This document shows, in pieces, positions 18,714 to 27,674 of a stretch of 64,000 bases of DNA (positions are counted from its first letter, which is position 1; every line of letters begins with the position of its first letter). Under the pieces are notes generated by a model. The model was not told the origin of the DNA. It ran no database searches and worked only from the letters and a program-made list of their open reading frames with translations. The stretch comes from JAJDFU01 sp964641965 (GTDB taxonomy: Bacteria; Bacteroidota; Bacteroidia; Chitinophagales; Saprospiraceae), in contig CAZXLD010000011.1 of the NCBI GenBank assembly GCA_964641965.1, positions 1 to 64,000 on the forward strand, read 5' to 3'. A program made the translations under genes and the position numbers.

Positions 18714-20888
18714 CTAAGCCAACTCCAGTGGCATCGACCGCAAGCGCTGATTCGTCAGTCGGAATACTGCATTGGCAATGGCAGCACCAATCGGCCCCAG
18801 CGGAGGCTCCCCTACGGCTCCGGGACTAGCTGCATTTTCAAGCAATACTACATCGATTTCTTTTGGCGCATCCCGCATCAGTGCCATTTTGTAAGGACCA
18901 TAGATCGTAGGGTTTAATTGACCATCTACCACCTCCATTTTCTCATACAAGGTAGCACTGAGCCCCATAATGATCGATCCTTCGCACTGCGCCCGTACCT
19001 GATCGGGATTAACGACCATGCCGGGATCAATAGCACAGGTCACTTTATGGACTTGAATGCGGTTCCCTTCTACCGAAACTTCTGCAACATGGGCACAAGG
19101 GGTATTCGCATCCGTAGAGGCCGCAAACCCCATAGCCCGATTCCCTTGAACCCCATCTTGCCAGCCTGCTTTTGCTGCCGCTGCTTTGATCACCTCGCTT
19201 AGACGGTAGCCGGCCTCATCATCCTGAATTTGATCCAGCCGGAACTGGACGGGATCCTTGCCTGCCTGAAGGGCTAGCTCATCCATAAAACTTTCGATGG
19301 CAAAGGTATTCGCCAATAAGCCCAAGCTCCGCCACCAGCTGGTTGCAAAAGGTAGTTTAACACGCCAGGAAATAGCCCTGAAATTTGGGATCTTACGGTA
19401 TTGGATCATACCTCCACGCCAGGCTCCTACATCAGCCCCTAAAATGGGCTCCGCAATCCCCGGGAACAATGGAGATCCGAACATCACATCCCCACTGGAC
19501 AGGTTGTGTTCCATGGCTTCGATCAACCCATTCTCATTCAATTTAGCCTTCAGTACATGATGGGTTGGAGGTCGGAACGTATCATTTTGAAATTCTTCCT
19601 TTCGATTGAAAAAGCACTTGACCGGCTTTCCAACCGCTTTCGATAAAACCGCTGTTTGAATGGCATTGGGCGTATACAGCCGCCGCCCAAATCCCCCTCC
19701 CAAGTAGGTGGGTATTAGGTTTACCTGCTCTGGCTTCATACCCAGTCGGTCGGCCACATCTCTACGAGTCATATTGACTACTTGAGTAGACATCATTACC
19801 GTTGCTTTGTCCGCTTCGACATAAGCTACGGATCCGTTAGGTTCCAACTGGGCATGAGCCCCGATCGGGCTGGAATATTCAGCTGTGATTACACCGTCCT
19901 CCTGATTCAATTGCCGCTTGGCGCTGCCTTGTTTCTGGATTACGACCGGATCGCCTTTGCCCACTTGAATCATGTCCTCGATGTCAGAAGTTTGCCAATT
20001 CTTATCCCTTTCCCAGCTAACCTCGATTGCATTCTTGGCTAGCTCAGCTTCCATGCGAGATCGGGCAACTACACCTACAAAATCGTCCTCAACCACAATT
20101 TTCACTACGCCAGGCATAGACTCGGCCTTGGTCGTATCGGCACCTGCAAATTTAGCCCCTACATAGGTAGGCCGTACGACAGCACCATATAGCATATCTG
20201 GCATGGACGCGTCCATACCAAACATTGGTGCTCCGACCACTTTATCATACAGATCCACCCGAGGTACAGGTTTCCCAACAAATTTATAGGTCTTGGGGTC
20301 TTTTAGCTCTGGAGTATCCGGAATCGTCCATTCCTCGACTGTTTGAACAATCTCCCCATACGTAAGCTTTTTGTTAGAACTGATGACAACGCCATTCTCT
20401 ACGGAAAGCGTGGCTGCTTCTTCCCCCAAGAGTTTGCCAGCCTCAAATTTGAGCATTTCGCGCATAGTTGCTGCCAGCTCCCGCAGTGGATTCCATAAGC
20501 TAGGAATGGAGGTACTCCCTCCCGTGGCGAAGGTATCTATATTGCCGGAAGCCGAGGCTGCATGAACTACTTCTATTTGCCGAACATCTACTTCCAGTTC
20601 ATCGGCCGCAATCTGGGCCAGTCCGGTATGGGTGCCTTGGCCCATTTCTACCTTTGGAGAATGTAGCCGAATCTGATTGTTTGCAAGCACCTCAAACCAC
20701 AACATCGGATCGGAAGTGTTTCCCAGGTAGGATACTTCGGCAGAATTTGCCAGTTCAGCCAGGGAGCGTCGCCAAATGGGTCGGGTGAGATAGCCGGTAC
20801 CTAGCAGTACGCCAACTCCAACCGCAGAACGAACGATAAATTTCCTTCGGGAAAATCCTTTCTTTTTTTCGCTATTAGATGTACTCAT
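18714..20888 (-). CDS. Xanthine dehydrogenase-family molybdopterin subunit (IorB-like)
   Basis: This is the large subunit (724 residues) of a molybdenum hydroxylase of the isoquinoline 1-oxidoreductase / aldehyde oxidase type. A twin-arginine signal (FSRRKFIVRSAVGVGVLLG) indicates export of the folded enzyme. Cofactor segments include VEMGQGTHTGLAQIAADEL, FATGGSTS, LGGGFGRRLY and, near the end, GAVGEPPLGPIGAAIANA with the likely catalytic glutamate. It is the last gene of an operon after the diheme cytochrome and the 2Fe-2S subunit. It probably hydroxylates an N-heterocycle or oxidises an aldehyde. The ATG at 20888 is chosen because it starts just before the twin-arginine motif. Confidence 0.85.
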   Translation of the reverse strand: MSTSNSEKKKGFSRRKFIVRSAVGVGVLLGTGYLTRPIWRRSLAELANSAEVSYLGNTSDPMLWFEVLANNQIRLHSPKVEMGQGTHTGLAQIAADELEVDVRQIEVVHAASASGNIDTFATGGSTSIPSLWNPLRELAATMREMLKFEAGKLLGEEAATLSVENGVVISSNKKLTYGEIVQTVEEWTIPDTPELKDPKTYKFVGKPVPRVDLYDKVVGAPMFGMDASMPDMLYGAVVRPTYVGAKFAGADTTKAESMPGVVKIVVEDDFVGVVARSRMEAELAKNAIEVSWERDKNWQTSDIEDMIQVGKGDPVVIQKQGSAKRQLNQEDGVITAEYSSPIGAHAQLEPNGSVAYVEADKATVMMSTQVVNMTRRDVADRLGMKPEQVNLIPTYLGGGFGRRLYTPNAIQTAVLSKAVGKPVKCFFNRKEEFQNDTFRPPTHHVLKAKLNENGLIEAMEHNLSSGDVMFGSPLFPGIAEPILGADVGAWRGGMIQYRKIPNFRAISWRVKLPFATSWWRSLGLLANTFAIESFMDELALQAGKDPVQFRLDQIQDDEAGYRLSEVIKAAAAKAGWQDGVQGNRAMGFAASTDANTPCAHVAEVSVEGNRIQVHKVTCAIDPGMVVNPDQVRAQCEGSIIMGLSATLYEKMEVVDGQLNPTIYGPYKMALMRDAPKEIDVVLLENAASPGAVGEPPLGPIGAAIANAVFRLTNQRLRSMPLELA

Positions 20889-20898
20889 TTGGCAGACT

Positions 20899-21366
20899 TT
20901 ATGAGTTGGTATTTTTAATGGCTGCAGCTCGGTGAATGGCTTTGCGCATTCGATAATAGGTACCGCAACGACATACATTGATAATATTGTTGTTGATATC
21001 TTCGTCTGTAGGGTTGGGAATTTTCTCAATCAAAGCTGCCGTAGCCATCATAAACCCGGGCTGGCAATAGCCGCATTGAGGCACAATTTCCTCCATCCAG
21101 GCTTGCTGCACCGGATGCAATTCGTCTCCATTGGATAAGCCTTCAATCGTAGTGATGGATTTCCCCTCCGCAAAACGGGCAATGTAGGAACAAGAGCGAA
21201 CAGCTTCTCCATCGATGTGCACTGTGCAAGCTCCGCAAGCCGCTTTTCCGCAGCCAAACTTGGTACCCTTCAGATTCAATACATCCCGGATAACCCACAG
21301 CAAAGGCACATTGCCATCTGTTTCAAGGGTTTTGGGTTCCCCGTTTATGGTAAATGAAATTGGCAT
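20899..21366 (-). CDS. (2Fe-2S)-binding subunit of molybdenum hydroxylase (IorA-like)
   Basis: The 155-residue small subunit binds two 2Fe-2S clusters. The plant-ferredoxin type domain has GTKFGCGKAACGACTVHIDG plus a further cysteine in VRSCSY. The helical domain carries the CGYCQPGFMM and CRCGTY pairs. It transfers electrons between the molybdenum centre of the large subunit and, here, probably the diheme cytochrome encoded upstream. It lies 30 bp after the cytochrome stop and 10 bp before the large-subunit start. An in-frame start nine codons upstream (21393) is less likely. Confidence 0.9.
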   Translation of the reverse strand: MPISFTINGEPKTLETDGNVPLLWVIRDVLNLKGTKFGCGKAACGACTVHIDGEAVRSCSYIARFAEGKSITTIEGLSNGDELHPVQQAWMEEIVPQCGYCQPGFMMATAALIEKIPNPTDEDINNNIINVCRCGTYYRMRKAIHRAAAIKNTNS

Positions 21367-21396
21367 ATTTCTTCCTTTTTTCTTGTTGAACAACTA

Positions 21397-22011
21397 CTAT
21401 TCTTCTGGTATTTGGGCACCTGCTGCAGCCCAGGCTTTTACAGCAGCGATATATTCTTCTTTGGGAACAGGCGGTTTCTCTCTTGGTTCTCCATTAGCAT
21501 TAATACCGGGTTCCCATGCCCAGAGCACCAATTCATGCTCCGTCAAATGTTTTACCGTTTCAGCAAGGGTCCGACCTCCATTGCGCTTGGGGTCCAGCAT
21601 GGATTGGGCAATCTCCACCCGGCTTAGGCCTTCCCACCGCATACTTATCGGAGCCAGGCTCCATTCAGGAGCACCGGGCACACCTGCCAGGTTGTTGTTT
21701 TCAGCCTGATGACAAGATTCGCACCGCAAAGCCGCCACTCCATGATTGTCTGATCCTCGTTGTACGTTGAAATGGTGGATATGGCTGTCCTCTCCCTGTC
21801 TGGGACGGTCGCCTGCCGGATGGCAATTCACACAGCGTTTGTGGGTCAACACCGCCATCATTTTATCAAAAGGATCCTCTAATTGAGCTGTTTTTACCTC
21901 CGTCAAGCCGATGTTGCCGGACCGGGATTTAGAGTTCAAATTAGCGAAACCAAAAACCATACTTACGATGATTAGCAGTATCGCCAGATAGTAGGTTGGA
22001 TTAGCCTTCAT
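21397..22011 (-). CDS. Diheme c-type cytochrome of the molybdenum hydroxylase operon
   Basis: This 204-residue exported cytochrome has an N-terminal membrane segment or uncleaved signal (about residues 8-24) and two heme sites: CVNCH (Cys60, Cys63, His64) and CESCH (Cys97, Cys100, His101). The motif NCHPAGDRPRQGEDSHIHHF between them is typical of cytochromes encoded beside IorAB-type enzymes. It is the first gene of the operon and the natural electron acceptor of the exported hydroxylase, handing electrons to the respiratory chain. Confidence 0.85.
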   Translation of the reverse strand: MKANPTYYLAILLIIVSMVFGFANLNSKSRSGNIGLTEVKTAQLEDPFDKMMAVLTHKRCVNCHPAGDRPRQGEDSHIHHFNVQRGSDNHGVAALRCESCHQAENNNLAGVPGAPEWSLAPISMRWEGLSRVEIAQSMLDPKRNGGRTLAETVKHLTEHELVLWAWEPGINANGEPREKPPVPKEEYIAAVKAWAAAGAQIPEE

Positions 22012-22034
22012 GCCGAATTGTATTGCTCGATATG

Positions 22035-22047
22035 GTTCTTAAAGAAC
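22035..22047. promoter_or_regulatory. Possible operator: GTTCTT-A-AAGAAC palindrome
   Basis: A perfect 6+1+6 palindrome lies 24-36 bp upstream of the diheme cytochrome start, in the 204-bp divergent region shared with the GH32 gene. Position and symmetry fit a repressor or activator site for the molybdenum hydroxylase operon. No binding protein is identified and chance is possible. Confidence 0.3.
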
Positions 22048-22215
22048 TATTGACAACTCTAATATAATGAATAATCAAAATGCATTGAGTAATTACTCAC
22101 TTTTTAGGTGAAAAAGCTACTCTTGATTCTGACCTCAAACTTTTATGGATTTTTGCCTAATATTTTAATATCATTAGTAAAACAAAGTTTCTAACATTTA
22201 TAAACTAAGCATAGA

Positions 22216-23955
22216 ATGCATGTAAGCAGGATGTTTGATTGGGGGTTTTACTCCATTCTACTTCTTTTTGCAAATCTCGGCCTTCGCGCTCAATCCAGTA
22301 TTGAGCTGAATTTGAATAGCCACTATTTGCACTTTCCGGTGTCTCATGATGAAGCTTATGAGACCCGACTTCAGCTAGTCATCGAAGGGGAAGTCATACG
22401 GGAAATGGATATCTGGCTGCCCGACTCCGATCCCGATTTTTGGACCTATCTGGACATTAGTGCTTATGAGGGCAAACAAGCACAGCTCAAAACCAGTGCC
22501 GGCGAGGAGAAAAAAGGATTATCGCTAGTCTATCAATCGAACGACCGAACTTACCTCACCAATGTATACCAAGAGGATCTACGACCGCAGGTTCACTTTT
22601 CCTCCATCCGTGGCTGGAATAATGATCCCAATGGCCTGGTCTATTACGAAGGTGAGTATCACTTATTCTTTCAGCACAATCCTTATGGCTTTGAATGGGG
22701 AAATATGCATTGGGGCCACGCCGTAAGCAGGGATTTGGTCCATTGGGAACAATTGCCTGAAGCACTGTATCCGGACAAGGTCGGCGTAGCCTACTCTGGG
22801 AGTGCCGTGATCGATTATCAAAATACATCCGGATTCCAGACTGGTGACAAACCGCCAATGGTTGCCATATATACCTCCACCTTAATCCCAAGCGAGCAGG
22901 AAGAAGAAGCTAGCGGATCTTGGATGGAGCGTCAAAGTATCGCTTACTCCAATGATCGTGGCCGCACCTGGACTAAATACGAAGGTAACCCGGTGATTGG
23001 TGATCGACGAGCCAAACTGGGTACCATAAATGACCGCGACCCGAATGTGTTCTGGCATGAACCCACTAAAAAATGGGTCATGATCCTGTTCGAACGGATC
23101 GGACTATCCATTTTTACCTCAGACAATTTGAAAGAGTGGATTGAAGAAAGTCATTTCGAGACTTTTTGGGAGTGTCCTGAACTAATCGAATTGCCCGTAG
23201 ATGGAGATTCAAGCAATACCAAATGGGTAGTATATGGGGCTGGGGGCTATTATATGATCGGCTCATTTGACGGGAAACAATTCACGCCGGAATACGGTCC
23301 TTACGCCTATATTGATGGTGATTTCTTCGCAGCTCAAACCTATGAGAATATCCCGGAAGAAGACGGTCGCCAGATTCAGATCGGGTGGGGTGTCATTCCC
23401 AGTCCTGGCATGCCTTTCAACATGATGATGACCTTCCCAACAGAACTGAGTTTACGGACCACCAATGATGGTGTCCGTTTATTCAACGAGCCGGTGCGGG
23501 AACTCGAGCTATTGTACACAAATTCTTATTCCTGGGAAAACCTGACCCCTCAGGAAGCCAATAAAAAAATGGAAGGCATCAGCTCCAAACAATTACATGT
23601 GAAATGTGTGATCGAAAATGAAAAAGCCATGGATCACGGTTTCTGGTTTGGCGGAGACGAACTTACATATACCATTCGAACCAATGAATTCATTTTTAAT
23701 GATGAAGCAATGGTGTTCCGTTACCTGCCGGAATTGGGTAGCAACACCTTATCATATGAAATCATCCTGGATAAAACCAGCATTGAAATATTTGTGGATA
23801 ATGGCCGCTATACGCTGGTACTCCCCCGCAAGCTGGAAACGGAAGACTATAGCATGCGCATCTTCCCCAATGAAGACGACGACTCGGTAAAAATTCACGC
23901 ACTGGAAGTCCACGAATTGAATTCTATCTGGACTGAATCAACAATTCGGAATTAA
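22216..23955 (+). CDS. GH32 glycoside hydrolase (levanase/fructan beta-fructosidase type)
   Basis: This 579-residue secreted enzyme of family GH32 hydrolyses beta-fructosides such as levan, inulin or sucrose. The three signature motifs are present: WNNDPNG (nucleophile Asp137), RDP (274-276, transition-state stabiliser) and EC (acid/base Glu319, in WECPEL). A signal peptide ends about LGLRAQ, an extra beta domain occupies about residues 30-115, the five-bladed propeller about 125-430, and a C-terminal beta-sandwich the rest. It starts a plus-strand unit with the sulfatase 60 bp downstream, which hints at a substituted fructan or a mixed glycan. Endo versus exo action cannot be told. Confidence 0.9.
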   Translation: MHVSRMFDWGFYSILLLFANLGLRAQSSIELNLNSHYLHFPVSHDEAYETRLQLVIEGEVIREMDIWLPDSDPDFWTYLDISAYEGKQAQLKTSAGEEKKGLSLVYQSNDRTYLTNVYQEDLRPQVHFSSIRGWNNDPNGLVYYEGEYHLFFQHNPYGFEWGNMHWGHAVSRDLVHWEQLPEALYPDKVGVAYSGSAVIDYQNTSGFQTGDKPPMVAIYTSTLIPSEQEEEASGSWMERQSIAYSNDRGRTWTKYEGNPVIGDRRAKLGTINDRDPNVFWHEPTKKWVMILFERIGLSIFTSDNLKEWIEESHFETFWECPELIELPVDGDSSNTKWVVYGAGGYYMIGSFDGKQFTPEYGPYAYIDGDFFAAQTYENIPEEDGRQIQIGWGVIPSPGMPFNMMMTFPTELSLRTTNDGVRLFNEPVRELELLYTNSYSWENLTPQEANKKMEGISSKQLHVKCVIENEKAMDHGFWFGGDELTYTIRTNEFIFNDEAMVFRYLPELGSNTLSYEIILDKTSIEIFVDNGRYTLVLPRKLETEDYSMRIFPNEDDDSVKIHALEVHELNSIWTESTIRN

Positions 23956-24015
23956 ATAAAGAACGAAGTATGAAATTCCAGATCGCATAGTTCGTTCGAT
24001 CAAAATATCCAAAGC

Positions 24016-26043
24016 ATGATACGATCTCACATTCCGTATTTCTTTCTATCGCTGATCCTGTTAAGTAGCTTAAGTTGTCAGCAAAAAGAGCCCGATCCGG
24101 TTCAACGGCCCAACATTCTTTTCATCATGTCGGATGATCACACTTCGCAGGCCATCAGCGCCTATGGAGGTATCCTGAGTGAAGTTTGTCCAACCCCCAA
24201 CATCGATCGAATCGCAAACGAGGGCATGCTGTTCGAAAACTGTTTTGTAACCAATTCGATTTGTACGCCCAGCCGTGCTGCTATATTCACCGGGCAGTAT
24301 GCGCACAAAAACGGGGTGTATAAATTCACTGCTTTGGACCAAAGCCAACCTACTCTACCCAAGTCCTTGCAAGAGGGCGGCTATCAGACCGCTATCATCG
24401 GCAAATATCACCTGATCTCCAATCCGGTAGGTATGGATTACTTCTCTGTATTGCCAGGGCAAGGAAGATACCATAATCCCGCATTCATAAGGAGTGGTGA
24501 CGAGCATCCCAGCGGGTGGATCCCCCGAGGCAAACGAACTGTTTTTGAAGGTATGCACTCTTCGGACGCGATTGCCGATCAGGCATTGGATTACCTGAAG
24601 AGAAAACGAAAACCCGACCAGCCGTTTACGCTGTTCTGCCATTTTAAAGCACCCCACGATACCTGGGAGTATGCAGAACGCTATGCCTCCTTTTTGGAGG
24701 ATGTGGAAATTCCGGAACCTCCTACCCTGTTTGACGATTACCAGAATCGCAGCGATGCCCTGAGTAATACGCTACAATACATCGGCAGCGACTGGGGTAA
24801 CCATACCAACTTCAGGGAGCAAACCGCACACTTACATGGCGAAGCCAAAAAGAAGATGCAGTATCAATTGTATATGAAGAAGTATCTACGCTGCGTAAAA
24901 GGGGTTGATGACAATGTGGGCCGTATTCTGGATTATTTGGATGAAGCTGGACTGGCAGATAATACAATCGTGGTATACACAGGAGATCAAGGCTTCTTCC
25001 TGGGCGAGCACGGATTGTACGATAAGCGGTTTATGTACGAGGAAGCATTCCGAATGCCCTTCCTGCTGCGTTGGCCCGAAAAGGTGAAGGCGGGTTCCAG
25101 ATCTTCCGGTATGATCACAAATGTAGACTTTGCTCCTACCCTAATGGAAGTAGCTGGAGTAGACATTCCACAGCAAGTTCAAGGTCGAAGTTTTCAATTT
25201 TTACTAGGTGAGGAAATTCCGTCTGACTGGCGGAAATCTATGTATTATCGATATTATTATTCCCACTTTGAGACGGAGCCCCACTACGGAGTACGCACCT
25301 ACCAATACAAGCTGATCTACTTTGATCGGATCGATCAATGGGAACTCTTTGATTTGGAAAAAGACCCTTTGGAGATAAACAGCGTTTATAAGGAACCTGC
25401 CTACCAGGATATTGTGAAAGAGTTGAAGGCAGAATTATTGCGCCTGCAAGAGGAACTAGGGGATGATCCGGCTGATGACGGAAGCAAGCCCCGATTGGGC
25501 AAACTTGCCCCAAAGCCATTGTATGTAGCCAAGGATGCCATCCAGGGGCCAAGCGACCAAACGATACTGATGCAATTCCAGACAACGGTAGGTGGCACCT
25601 TACTGTCATTTTGCGACCTGGAAGCGGACGCTCATGCTGAAAATTTCCCGTGGGACAGGATCAAAACACTGTATACAGATGCGGGCAAACTCTTCTACTG
25701 CGACGGCTACGACGATGAAAATTGCGTTGTGCTGGATCTGAACCTTTCTGATGGCAAGCCACATACCCTGGCTTTTCGGATACAGGATAAGCTGCCGGCT
25801 ATTTTTCTAGATGGGCAACAGCAGTGGGCAGGCAAACAACCGATTCAACCTTTTGTCCAAGGCATGGACTTAAACATCGGCGCCGGATTTGACGACGGCG
25901 GATGGATGGGCTACAATTTTCAAGGTGAGATTGCACAAGTGTTACGGTTTGAAGAGGCCTTGGAGGATGCTCAGATAGCCACTTACGCAAAAGGTACTAC
26001 CCCATCAGTGGAAGCAGCTTTGATCTGGCCTGAAATGTATTAG
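24016..26043 (+). CDS. Sulfatase lipoprotein (formylglycine type) with C-terminal LamG-like domain
   Basis: This 675-residue lipoprotein (lipobox SLSC, Cys21) belongs to the type I sulfatases. The metal site starts with MSDDH, and the modification motif CTPSR (Cys83) is of the cysteine type converted to formylglycine by a maturase that must be encoded elsewhere. Further hallmarks are GKYHL and TGDQGFFLGEHG. After the sulfatase domain (to about residue 490) comes a concanavalin/LamG-like region (about 510-665) with LDLNLSDGKPHTLAFRI and LDGQQQWAG, possibly a glycan-binding module. It probably removes sulfate from a marine polysaccharide at the cell surface or periplasm. Confidence 0.9.
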   Translation: MIRSHIPYFFLSLILLSSLSCQQKEPDPVQRPNILFIMSDDHTSQAISAYGGILSEVCPTPNIDRIANEGMLFENCFVTNSICTPSRAAIFTGQYAHKNGVYKFTALDQSQPTLPKSLQEGGYQTAIIGKYHLISNPVGMDYFSVLPGQGRYHNPAFIRSGDEHPSGWIPRGKRTVFEGMHSSDAIADQALDYLKRKRKPDQPFTLFCHFKAPHDTWEYAERYASFLEDVEIPEPPTLFDDYQNRSDALSNTLQYIGSDWGNHTNFREQTAHLHGEAKKKMQYQLYMKKYLRCVKGVDDNVGRILDYLDEAGLADNTIVVYTGDQGFFLGEHGLYDKRFMYEEAFRMPFLLRWPEKVKAGSRSSGMITNVDFAPTLMEVAGVDIPQQVQGRSFQFLLGEEIPSDWRKSMYYRYYYSHFETEPHYGVRTYQYKLIYFDRIDQWELFDLEKDPLEINSVYKEPAYQDIVKELKAELLRLQEELGDDPADDGSKPRLGKLAPKPLYVAKDAIQGPSDQTILMQFQTTVGGTLLSFCDLEADAHAENFPWDRIKTLYTDAGKLFYCDGYDDENCVVLDLNLSDGKPHTLAFRIQDKLPAIFLDGQQQWAGKQPIQPFVQGMDLNIGAGFDDGGWMGYNFQGEIAQVLRFEEALEDAQIATYAKGTTPSVEAALIWPEMY

Positions 26044-26235
26044 TCCAGTAATTTGGAAGACCAGAACTAAGGAAGAAATTCTTACACAAGTTTTCATCTG
26101 GCAGAAAATTTTAGCTGAGTAAAATTTAAGTCAGTAAATTATTGGTTTGCAAAATCTTATGAAAGAATCTCTAAACCTTGGTGGAGGTGAACTCGTTTTA
26201 TATATTAGAAGCACAAACCTCAGAAAACAAGAGCT

Positions 26236-26772
26236 ATGAAAGAATTCATGATGATAATCTTTGCCCTGTTCCTATGGGGCCAAAGCAATGGGATAGACCT
26301 CCAGGGTCTAAAAGTGGATACGGACCTGGCTGATAGCCGTGCCATTATCGATACGCTGCCGCTAATTCGGCAGTCAGAATTGACGCAAATTCCGCTTGCC
26401 CGCCTCCAATCACCTGTAAGTATGAAAGACCGGGGGCATATCATCGGAAATCCTCCGTCCGGACCTATTTTCATGAACATCTTTCAAATGATGCAAGGCC
26501 GGGTGCCCGGTCTTTGGGTTAGCGGCAACTCATCTAATTACACGTTGAGAATTCGGGGAGCTCAACACCCTCCTTTGGTTGTTTTGGATGATATGGTCTT
26601 CTTTAACAATAGTGATCAACAAATTAACAGCCTATTAGCGGGTATTCCTCCAGCCGATGTGGCTTATATTGAGGTCCTTCGAAGTATCGCTCAAACGCAT
26701 CTTTATGGCCCGGGGGCTGGAAATGGTGTTATTCTCATTTATACCAGGTGGGGAGCAACGCCGGAGAATTAA
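26236..26772 (+). CDS. Stand-alone TonB plug-domain protein
   Basis: The 178-residue exported protein (signal sequence MKEFMMIIFALFLWGQSNG) contains only a TonB-receptor plug-like domain: MMQGRVPGLWVSGNSSNYTL, IRGAQHPPLVVLDDM, then the classic IPPADVAYIEVLRS and YGPGAGNGVILIYT. The gene ends right after the plug, so no barrel follows. Similar short proteins are found in Bacteroidota, and their role is unclear to me. It may interact with a barrel or act as a periplasmic binding part. It follows the sulfatase by 192 bp on the same strand. Confidence 0.75.
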   Translation: MKEFMMIIFALFLWGQSNGIDLQGLKVDTDLADSRAIIDTLPLIRQSELTQIPLARLQSPVSMKDRGHIIGNPPSGPIFMNIFQMMQGRVPGLWVSGNSSNYTLRIRGAQHPPLVVLDDMVFFNNSDQQINSLLAGIPPADVAYIEVLRSIAQTHLYGPGAGNGVILIYTRWGATPEN

Positions 26773-26786
26773 AGATCCATCTTTCC

Positions 26787-27437
26787 CTATATCCCGTCTG
26801 GCCGATCATGGCTCATAAGAGATACATGAAGGTGATCATCCGTTCCTATATGGCGAAGCGTATTAAACCCCAGAAGACGGAAATAGGCTGTCACAAAGGC
26901 ATTCCGGATCCACCCTCGTCCTTTGGTTCGGATGTCTACCGCATGCGCGTATCCACTACTTTGGCGGTAATGCAACGACCGCTCATTAACCGGTAGCCCC
27001 ATTCTCGGATAATCTTCCGGAACCCGATCAGCATCAGTAATAACCATACCTCTGTCCAAAAAAGTTAAGGTGCTTACACCCAGCCGCAAAACAGGATGTA
27101 GACGTGTAAATTCCTTGCGCACAGATGCTTCCTTGGCATTGGAAGCCGACAAGTAGAATAAAGCCGGTACACAATAGATCCCAACAAGTGCCAACGCAAT
27201 GGCAAGGGAAAATCGAACATCCCCCACCTGCCCCGTCAGTCTTCCCCGACCATACAGGATATATAACAACAGCACGACACCGCTAATCAATACCCCGCCC
27301 AACAAAGAGATCCAGGCCGGCAAGGCATAGTGGATATGCAGCCAGACCGCTCCCCGAATGAGCAAGAAAAAAGGGAGCACAAAAAGGATAAGGCCTGTAC
27401 CGAGGTAAAGAAGTATTCGTCGTCCTGCATCTATCAT
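26787..27437 (-). CDS. Membrane protein with possible M15/M74-like peptidase tail
   Basis: This 216-residue protein has three hydrophobic segments in the first half (about residues 9-31, 37-62 and 76-97), then a soluble C-terminal domain. In that domain HYRQSSGYAHAVDIRT is reminiscent of the SxHxxGxAxD metal motif of D-Ala-D-Ala peptidases (M15/M74), and DDHLHV gives an HxH pair like the third ligand region. The motifs are degenerate and the domain is short, so activity on peptidoglycan is only a guess. The gene converges on the plug-domain gene with 14 bp between the stops. Confidence 0.5.
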   Translation of the reverse strand: MIDAGRRILLYLGTGLILFVLPFFLLIRGAVWLHIHYALPAWISLLGGVLISGVVLLLYILYGRGRLTGQVGDVRFSLAIALALVGIYCVPALFYLSASNAKEASVRKEFTRLHPVLRLGVSTLTFLDRGMVITDADRVPEDYPRMGLPVNERSLHYRQSSGYAHAVDIRTKGRGWIRNAFVTAYFRLLGFNTLRHIGTDDHLHVSLMSHDRPDGI

Positions 27438-27491
27438 TTTGAAAGCATTCGTCCTTTAGATCTTTTCTAAATCCCTCTTGCTTTCCAAATA

Positions 27492-27643
27492 ATACTGACG
27501 CAAGTTTAAAATGACCTATTTAAAAATGGAGCAAACAGCCATACTTGGTCAGCCCCGACGACAAGTGTCGGGATCAAGGACATTATACCATTTCAAGGAA
27601 TGCTGTATTTAAGTGACAGGCCGTTTTCAACTTAAAATGGTAT
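27492..27643 (-). repeat. Interspersed repeat, full-length 152-bp copy, inverted
   Basis: This is the second full copy, the reverse complement of 108-259. The 93-bp module (27492-27584), starting ATACTGACGCAAGTTTAAAA and holding CCCGAC...GTCGGG, is very similar in both copies. The 59-bp module (27585-27643), bounded by ATACCATTT and AAATGGTAT, has diverged more. It occupies most of the intergenic space between a membrane protein gene and an SDR gene, with no open frame inside. Confidence 0.75.
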
Positions 27644-27674
27644 AAGAACTTGTATTAAAAATGTCCAATTTGTT

